DNA of 64,000 nt, taken from Ilex aquifolium (lineage: Eukaryota > Streptophyta > Magnoliopsida > Aquifoliales > Aquifoliaceae). Location: NCBI GenBank assembly GCA_951799425.1, contig OX637393.1, forward strand, positions 20,687,744 through 20,751,743. The letters run 5' to 3'. The notes beneath the pieces were generated by a model. The model worked only from the letters and a program-made list of their open reading frames with translations. It searched no databases and was not told the origin of the DNA. A program made the translations under genes and the position numbers. Below, in pieces: positions 56,963 through 64,000 of the stretch (positions are counted from its first letter, which is position 1; every line of letters starts with the position of its first letter).

Positions 56963-57373
56963 CTAATCCGAGTCTCCCTCTGTGTCTGTGTAAAATGGAC
57001 AACCAGTAACTCTCCCAACTTCCTCCCTCACAAATCGGTTAAGCACAGTACCGGAATAGCATGGCGTATCAGGGTAATCATTACTCAGCCCATTCACTAT
57101 CCAGTCTAATCGATCAAGTGCGCGACCGAAAATTGGTTCAAAACACTGGTTGTACCTTTTTTCGTGAAAGAATCTGCCACACTGTTTACAGGCACCAAGC
57201 CTTTTTGCACAACGGCGTTTGGCAAAGCTGCTTCTGCCACAGAGGGGTTTCGCTTGTTTTTCTTTGATTTCAGTCTTCCTTACTAATCTTGTTTTTCTCA
57301 TGATCATAATATGTACATCAGATGGAAAAGTACGTAGAACTCCTAGGCTAAACCAAAAAAGATTTACATCCAT
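56963..57373 (-). CDS. Small Cys-rich basic ORF of E5, unknown function
   Basis: A 136-residue frame from a real ATG, sense with gag. Met22 and Met25 (MIMRKTRLV) are alternative starts. The middle is strongly basic, with RRCAKRLGACKQCGRFFHE followed by KRYNQC, giving a C-X2-C pair, a His and a further Cys that could bind zinc. The C-terminus is acidic (DTEGDSD). I do not recognise the family. It lies between the decayed gag and the palindrome/promoter module, where autonomous relatives carry pol; no counterpart is seen in E2. Zinc binding and DNA binding are guesses from composition. It could be a captured host exon or chance. Confidence 0.45.
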   Translation of the reverse strand: MDVNLFWFSLGVLRTFPSDVHIMIMRKTRLVRKTEIKEKQAKPLCGRSSFAKRRCAKRLGACKQCGRFFHEKRYNQCFEPIFGRALDRLDWIVNGLSNDYPDTPCYSGTVLNRFVREEVGRVTGCPFYTDTEGDSD

Positions 57374-57558
57374 GATTGCTAAATTTTAAGACTCACCATC
57401 TGGTTCTTTAACGTCTGCCAGTCACAAAGACGATTGAAGCTGATTCATAAGCATAATCATCAATTTATACAATCAATTTTCAAACATGATTAACAGCGAC
57501 AATAAAAATTTAAAAATTTACGAAAATTATGAACGAAAAAAAACTGATGAACTGATCA

Positions 57559-57571
57559 TACCCCCCAACCT
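57559..57571 (-). other. Internal PPT-like site of E5
   Basis: Minus strand TAGGTTGGGGGGTA with ACAATGTTCAGTT upstream, matching site 2 of E1 (ACAATGCATAGTT, then AAGTTGGGGGGTG). It is 113 bp after the end of gag. Confidence 0.6.
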
Positions 57572-57683
57572 AAACTGAACATTGTCCCCAATGTTTCGAA
57601 TTTACCGGTTCATGGAGTGTGGAGACGAGGTTGAATGGTAGAGATCTGTTCACCGCTGAAACCTACAAACAAAAACACAAAAA

Positions 57684-59161
57684 TTACTCATCTGTGCGCA
57701 AATCTGGGTTTCGGGTGTTTCCTGTTGTTGAAGGGTTCCCTACATGGAATTGGCCTTGTGGTTGCTTTGGTTGAGCAGGAAACTTTCCCTTTTCGTGTGT
57801 GACCATGGATTGAGTCAACGTTTGGATGTGGCTTTTAAGATCCTCAAAAGATTGAGTGGTCTGGGTTTTGAAATCAGTGAAAGCCTGTGTGGAATTATTG
57901 TTATAATTCATTTGGCTTTGCATGAACTGATTCAGTGTGTCCTCAAGGTTCCTCTTTTGTGGTGGTTGGTATGGTTGATATGCAGGAGGTCCTTGAGGTG
58001 GTGGGTATGGTCCTTGTTGTTGGTTCATGGGTATTGGTTGTGTGTTCTTCCAACTTTCGCCACCCTGTATTGTATGTTTCAGAATATGGGTTGGAGTAGG
58101 GCTTGTTGAAGTTGGAAACTGCATCTGTTTGTTCCAACAAGACTTCTTTGAATGCTGGGATGGTGGGACACTCCCCAGTAGGGTGTCCTGTTAGCGCACA
58201 AATTCCACACATTTGCTCGGTGGAAGGGCTAACATCAACTTGATGGACTTTCTTCATCTCTAAAGCTTCAAGCTTTCGAGATAGTGTGGACATTTTTGCT
58301 CTCTAGTCATCATCCTCTCTCAAGACATATTTTTCTCCTTGGGAATTAGATGGTCTGGCTTCTACAGTGGTAGGGGAGGCTGAGTCCCACATCTGAGAAC
58401 TGTCAGATATGGTGTCGAAAAAATTGAATGCCACCTCCGGACTTTTTCCCATGAATTCTCCTTGGGCCATCATTTCGACAAACTGACGTAGTCTAGAGGG
58501 TAAGGAGTCATAGAAAAATCCTACCAAAGTCCAATTTTCAAAAGCATGATGTGGGCAGGATTGGTGCAGATCTTTGAATCTCTCCCAACTTTGATAAAAA
58601 GTTTCTCCTTCTTTGACCGCAAAATTCATGATTTGCCTTTTTAGTGCATTTGTGCGGTGTAAAGGAAAAAACTTTCTAAAAAATTCATTTTGTAATGCTT
58701 GCCAATTGGGTATTGACAAAGCCTTTAAAGAATTTAACCATTGTTTGGCTCTATCCCTCAAGGAAAAAGAAAACAGTTTCATTTTGGCCAATTCAGAATT
58801 GTCTTGGAATGTTACACACTTCCTCAAAATCTTTTATATGCAGATATGGATTTTCTGCATCCAATCCATGAAACACGGGTAATAATTGCACTGTCCCCGG
58901 CTTTACAGTAAAGAGGGGAGCATTTTCAGGAAAAATAAAACAAGAGGGGACACTATTTCTTGTGGGATTTAAGTAATCCCGCAAAGTTCGGATGTTAGGG
59001 ACCTCCTCCTCTCTCATAGGGACTTCTCCATTTCTTTCATTATTTGTCATACTACCCTCACAAGAGTCTGCTACTGATCTAGGTGAATTAGATTCAGGCT
59101 GATTCACGGACTCACACGATTCTGCCGGCAAATTTTGGAAGTAAGGAGTGCCCTCAGTCAT
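57684..59161 (-). pseudogene. Gag of E5, broken
   Basis: Closely similar to E4 Gag along its whole length, from ATG 59161 (MTEGTPYFQN) through the capsid-like domain, the zinc knuckle CGICALTGHPTGEC and the Pro/Gln-rich tail. A frameshift lies near 58815, an in-frame TAG near 58303-58305 (DDDL in E4) and a second frameshift near 58050. It ends in a short C-terminus not shared with E4, then runs into non-coding sequence; pol is absent. It cannot make a full Gag, so E5 would depend on proteins from relatives. Confidence 0.88.
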
Positions 59162-59255
59162 AAAGAAAATAAAACAAAGTTATTTCTAGTAAACCAAAAT
59201 ATACACAATGTTGAAGGTCTTTTTACCTTTCACCTTAAAAGACCTTTCAAAGGTT

Positions 59256-59272
59256 CCCCGGCAAAGGCGCCA
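59256..59272 (-). other. E5 primer-binding site, tRNA-Asp
   Basis: Minus strand TGGCGCCTTTGCCGGGG, one mismatch to the tRNA-Asp complement, six bases from the LTR end. Confidence 0.88.
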
Positions 59273-59278
59273 AAAACT

Positions 59279-61200
59279 TGGTGCTTGATCCGAAATGTGT
59301 ACACCCAAGTGCAGGCGGTCAAGCTGTAGTAATAATTCGGTTTGAGTCCGGAGTCGAATCCACAGGGAACTTTTGTTGATATTTCTGAGGTGAGCAGTGG
59401 TAGAGACCTATTGATTGTAACCTTTGAGATTTGCTTTGGATATGAGTTTTTCTGGACAGAATATAAGATTCTTTCCAGGAAGATTTTCTTAACAAAATAG
59501 GTGCTAATAAAAAAAAGTCACTCTTTAGTGCAAGGATCTGGACATGTAGCTAGTTATTTGGTTTGTCATAATTGTGCTTGATAACTCAATTAACTCCCGT
59601 GTCAACAACAAGTTAATCAGAAGATAAAGATGGATTGTGAGAATTAAGAACATAATTCCGATGTATTTCTAGAAGTTTACAAGAATTGTCTGTGCCGAGA
59701 CTTAACCCGTCTACAAACAAGCAAGTGTTTCTACAAGACATCCAATCATGATATTAATATTCCATTCTTTAAATGAAGTACAATAAGGAGGAAGATTGAG
59801 GGGTAGTCATGAGGATCTAGCCGGGGTACTTGCCTTGAACTGATGAGTCTTTCTATGCAAGAGTCATCCGTGTCATAGAAAGAACCCACAATTATACAAA
59901 GTACCCTAGCTTTGCTAGATGCAATCAATCATCCAATAACAAGAAGAAATAAGCGTTAAGCATAGAAACATTGCACAAATATGATTCCCGGATAACTTAT
60001 ACATGCCCTTCTCCTCTTACTAAAGAGTGAATGAGAAACTACTGACTCTTCATGGCTTGGGTAAAGCTAGAAAAGTGAGTGATGCTCATCCCTCCAAGTA
60101 GAGAACTTATAAGATAAAGTAACAACAAATACGTAGCCAATCTTTAACAAAGAATGGGTGAATCACATTCCACCCTTCACGGCTTTGGTAAAGCTCTAGA
60201 AAAGTGGAAGAGTTTCACTCTTCTAAGAAAGAAAGAAGCGCAAACAATGGAAGTGAAATGTATGAACAATAAAAGTAGAAGAAAGCTAGTCACATTTGGA
60301 GGGTGGCTTCCTCAACCAAGAATTGGAGGGTTGCTTCCTCAACCAAAATGTGAGCTATCTCTCTTCTATGCATGAAAAATGAAAGCATAAACATAAAACT
60401 ATTGTTATAACAAGCAAGAGATGTTGGACTAAAACCAAACTAATCTCTAAAATAAAGACTTCATACAAGGGAAATGAGCTAAATCTACAATGAGAGTGGG
60501 AGTCTAAGCCTCCATCAACTTTCCTACTTCCTACTTGGCTCTCGTAACTCTCCAACAAGGGGAGTATTCATAGGCAAGAGGAGGAGACAAGGGGGGGGGG
60601 GGTGAAGGAATAGTGTTTGCCGCCCAAGTCCAAGTGAACAGTCAACAACTCTGCTGCCAGTATGTGAATAACGTTCGAACGTGAGTTGGCGTTCGAACGT
60701 TCTTTCTGTTTTTGCACTAAGGGCGTTCGAACGTTTCTTTTGTTTTTGCACTGAGGGCGTTCGAACGCCAGATTTGCTTTGACCCTATCACTCGAGTAGT
60801 CTGGTGGTCTTCTGTGAGGTTCAGTTCCAACTCTTTGCAGTGGTCTGGTCTTCCATCAACTCAAGTGTACGTTCGAACGTGAGTTGGCGTTCGAACGTGA
60901 CACTCAAGTGCTTCAGAGCTCCAGTCTTCTTTCCTAACTGCAACACGCCTTCTCTTCAGCAGTTGAGTCTGCTATAGTGCAATGTGGATGTTCGAACGTG
61001 ATTTGGCGTTCGAACGTTCTGGCTGTGCTCCAAGCTTTTCCAATTTTGGCCCTAATGTGCTGGTGCTGCATCCAAGTGTGGTACTTGTTGTTCTTGGGTC
61101 CTTGTTCAATTTAGGGCCTGAAATGACATCACTTAAACTCCATTAAAGTACAATTAGTCTTAAAATGTCATAATAACATGTCAATTTTAAGTACTAATCA
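59279..61200 (-). repeat. E5 5' LTR (1922 bp)
   Basis: Minus strand TGATTAGTACTT...AAGCACCA. Differs from the 3' LTR by scattered substitutions and a missing palindrome unit. A run of G at 60591-60602 parallels the one in the 3' LTR. Confidence 0.93.
60672..61016. repeat. CGTTCGAACG cluster, E5 5' LTR
   Basis: Eight units at 60672/60690, 60724, 60758, 60870/60888 and 60989/61007 (the unit at 60989 has one mismatch); all three pairs have 18 bp spacing. Confidence 0.95.
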
Positions 61201-61205
61201 CCAAG

Positions 61206-64000
61206 CCCAAGTTGTCACGACACTAAGAAGTGGCAAGGTGATTGACAAGACGATCAGAGACATACTCATTCCCAAGCCAAGACCTGAGTCAAGCCCAGCC
61301 AATCCATCATCTGAACCTGAACCAATTGAGACTGAACTTGAGGAAGACCCTGAGCCTGTGATTGAACAAGAGCCAGAACCTTCTGAGAAAAGGGAACCTT
61401 CGTATCCCATTTCGGCTCCGTTTCCTCATCGACTCAAAACCAAACAGAAAGTGAAAAATTAGCCTGAAATTTATGAGCTTTTTAAGCAAGTAAATATCAA
61501 CATCCCACTTCTGGATGCAATCAAACAAGTTTCGTCTTATGCCAACTTTCTAAAAGACTTGTGCACAGTCAAGAAAAGCCAGAATGTCCAAAAGAGAGCT
61601 TTCGTAACGGAACAAGCTAGTGCTCTTCTTCAACATAAAACCCTTCCAAAATACAAAGACCCAGGGTGTCCGAATGTCTCATGTATCATTGGGAACTTCA
61701 GGATTGAACAAGCTTTGTTAGACCTTGGAGCCAGCGTTAATTTGCTACCCTACTCTGTCTATCAGCAGTTGGGTTTGGGTGAACTTAAACCCACTTGTGT
61801 CACACTCTAGTTGGCCGACAGATTTGTCAAAACCCCCAGAGGGATTGTTGAAGATGTGCTTGTCCAAGTAGATAGTTTTGTCTTCCCTGTTGACTTCATT
61901 GTTCTGGATACTCAACCAGTAATAAATTCGGAGAACCAAATTCCCGTCATTCTTGGTCGGCCATTCCTAGCAACTTCCAATGCCTTAATCAATTGCAGGA
62001 ATGGAGTCATGAAATTAACTTTTGGGAATATGACTCTCGAACTGAACATTTTCAATTTTGCTAAACATCCAGAAGAAGAAAAGGAAGAAAGGGAAGTAAA
62101 CTCCATAGAATCTTTGATACAGGAACATCTGGATGATACATTCTGTGAGGATCCTACTGAATCATCTCTGTTAGAACTCATCTCATCAAAAACAACAGAT
62201 GATGACCCAAAATCACCAAGTGGCCCTACTCATACTGTTGAGACATGGGCACCCAAATTCGAAGAAATTTCACCAAGTGGCACAAAGCCAGTCTCATCAA
62301 GTGTTAGCCCACCAAAGCCTGAATTGAAACCTCTCCCATCTGACCTCAAATATGCATTCTTAGGAGAGAATGAGTCATACCCAGTGGTAATTTCATCTAA
62401 ACTCACAGACTTACAAGAGTCTAAACTGATTGAAGTTCTTCAAAGTCATAAAAGCACCATTGGATGGACCATCGCTGACTTGAAAGGTATAAGCCCGTTA
62501 ATCTACAATCATGCCATATACCTTTAAGAGGATTCAAAACCCTCTCGTCAAATGCAGCGACGACTAAACCCTCACATGAAGGAAGTTGTGAGAATTGAGG
62601 TACTCAAACTCTTAGATGCAGGGATAATCTTCCCTATCTCAGATAGTAAATGGGTCAGTCCAACCCAAGTTGTGCCAAAAAAATATGGGGTCACAGTGGT
62701 CAAAAATGATGCAAATGAACTAGTACCAACTCGAGTCGTCACAGGATGGCGAATGTGCATTGATTATCGAAAACTCAATTTGGTCACTAAAAAAGATCAT
62801 TTTCCTCTTCCATTTCTTGGCCAAGTCCTAGAGAGAATTGCATGCCATGCATTTTACTGTCTTTTAGATGGGTATTCAGGGTATAACCAAATTGAGATAG
62901 CCCTAGATGATCAGGAGAAAACAACCTTCACATGCCCCTTTGGCACCTTTGCATTCAAAAGGATGCCATTTGGACTTTGTAACGCTCCTGCAACATTCCA
63001 AAGATGTATGCTAAGCTTGTTCAGTGACATGGTTGAAAAATTTTTGAAAGTATTCATGGATGACTTCTCTGTCTATGGTGATTCCTTCGATTTGTGTTTA
63101 ACCAATCTAGAGAAAGTACTGATCAGATGTAAGGAAGCCAACCTAGTGCTCAATTGGGAAAAATGCCATTTTATGGTAACACATGGCATTGTCCTTGGTC
63201 ACATTGTGTCGTCTGAAGGCATGAAAGTTGACAAGACAAAAATAGATCTGATTGGAAATTTGCCTGCCCCTATCACTGTAAAGGATGTTCGATCATTCCT
63301 AGGACATGCAGGTTTCTACAGGAGATTCATAAAATATTTCAGTACCATAGCAAAACCCATGTGTCACCTCCTAAGTCAGGATGTAATCTTTGATTGGAAT
63401 GAAGCATGCCAAAAAGCCTTTGACAAGCTAAAAGACATGTTAATTTCTGCACCAATAATGCAACCCCCTGACTGGAATCTTCCCTTTGAACTAATGTGTG
63501 ATGCAAGTGATTTTGCTGTAGGTGTTGTATTGGGACAAAGAAAAGATAAGAAACCCCATGTGATTTACTATGCAAGCAAAACTTTGAATGATGCTCAAAT
63601 GAATTATTCGACAACTGAGAAAGAATTGCTTGCTGTAGTTTTTGCACTGGAAAAATTCCGTTCTTATCTTGTTGGTTCTTCTGTTACTGTATTCACTGAC
63701 CATGCAGCCCTAAAATTTTTGCTCACAAAGAAGGACGCCAAACCAAGACTCTTGAGATGGATACTTTTGCTCCAAGAGTTTGATCTTGTCATCAAGGACA
63801 AGAAAGGTTTCGAGAATGTGGTGGCAGATCATCTGTCCAGACTAACCTATGAATTTCATGAGGATGGACTGCCAATCAATGAGAAATTCCCCTATGAAAA
63901 ACTGTTCATGATTGATAGGACACCATGGTATGCAGACATTGCTAACTTTCTTGCTACTGGTACACTCCCTCCATCCTTTACCATGTTGGACAAAAAGAAA
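61206..64000 (+). pseudogene. E4 gag end, protease, RT and RNase H, with three stops
   Basis: One reading frame through 2.8 kb: end of Gag (TTLRSGK), an acidic Pro/Glu linker, protease with DLGAS at 61721-61735 and [10 protein letters not shown], linker, RT ([34 protein letters not shown]) with FMDD at 63053-63064, and RNase H with [27 protein letters not shown] and NVVADHLSR. The window ends before the integrase finger. In-frame stops are TAG at 61460, TAG at 61808 (Gln in E2) and TAA at 62525 (Glu in E2); no frameshift is seen. Catalytic residues in the visible parts are intact. It is closely related to E2 pol. Confidence 0.92.

Larger units (their letters stand above)
51635..61200 (-). mobile_element. 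E5: non-autonomous Athila element nested in E4, TSD CCAAG
   Basis: CCAAG at 51630-51634 and 61201-61205 flanks a complete element of 9566 bp in minus orientation: 5' LTR (59279-61200), PBS, decayed gag, PPT-like site, Cys-rich ORF, palindromes, TATA box, env-position ORF, non-coding region, 3' LTR (51635-53575). The whole of pol is missing. LTRs and gag are close to those of E4, so a member of the family inserted into a relative. Confidence 0.95.
48123..64000 (+). mobile_element. E4: Athila element, right end outside the window
   Basis: 5' LTR 48123-50039, PBS, gag from 50160, protease, RT and RNase H up to the right edge, with E5 inserted in gag at 51635. GTCAC at 48118-48122 should be its left TSD. 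Confidence 0.9.

Noticed and set aside
52950..60602. G runs in both E5 LTRs as G-quadruplex regulators
   Set aside because: A single uninterrupted run in each LTR, prone to sequencing error; no set of four spaced G tracts.
15428..61016. Regularly spaced palindromes resembling CRISPR or satellite arrays
   Set aside because: Units are 10-14 bp with no spacers of protospacer length and no cas genes, and they sit at defined places inside LTR retrotransposons of a plant genome.

Overview
The window is nuclear DNA of a flowering plant made almost entirely of nested LTR retrotransposons; I found no host protein gene, rRNA or tRNA gene. Species cannot be named from it. Two Ty3/gypsy lineages dominate. 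Most copies are Athila-type: tRNA-Asp primer-binding sites, gag-pol of Athila type, 1.6-1.95 kb LTRs beginning TGAT, and an extra ORF downstream of pol. The rest are decayed Tekay/Del-type chromoviruses with an initiator-Met PBS.

Layout. (1) 1-6222: young non-autonomous Athila element E1 (+), with a zinc-knuckle ORF and no pol; its left LTR is cut by the window edge. (2) 6223-17173: autonomous-type Athila element E2 (-), with an open 4.6 kb gag(C-terminal)-pol frame, a truncated env-position ORF, and an LTR split by a solo LTR. (3) 17174-21580: chromovirus pol relic (+) split by a solo LTR. (4) 21586-33966: complete non-autonomous Athila element E3 (+), TSD AATGG, carrying three nested solo LTRs, each with its own TSD. 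(5) 33972-41194: mosaic of LTR and pol fragments. (6) 41195-47692: chromovirus LTRs, a tandem PBS and a gag/protease relic. (7) 48123 to the right edge: Athila element E4 (+), interrupted in gag by the complete related element E5 (-, 51635-61200, TSD CCAAG). E5 lacks pol but keeps two downstream ORFs.

The most interesting structure is a system of short perfect palindromes. Athila U3 regions carry a cluster of 10-14 bp palindromes at one homologous position, but the palindrome differs between LTRs: GTACCGGTAC, CTACCGGTAG, ACCTTCCAGAAGGT or CGTTCGAACG, with perhaps a GGCGCC-type set as well. They come mostly in pairs with a fixed start-to-start distance (13, about 22, 23 and 18 bp respectively), and this distance survives in decayed copies. 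E2 and E5 carry a second cluster of their own palindrome type inside the element, just upstream of the env-position ORF; in E5 a TATA box lies between cluster and ORF. This looks like a shared operator module driving the LTR promoter and an internal promoter. CTACCGGTAG also recurs about twelve times in the leader of a chromovirus, a separate lineage, which suggests a common trans-acting factor or cassette exchange.

All boundaries were set by eye from TG...CA ends, target-site duplications, PBS and PPT. Function statements about the palindromes are inference.
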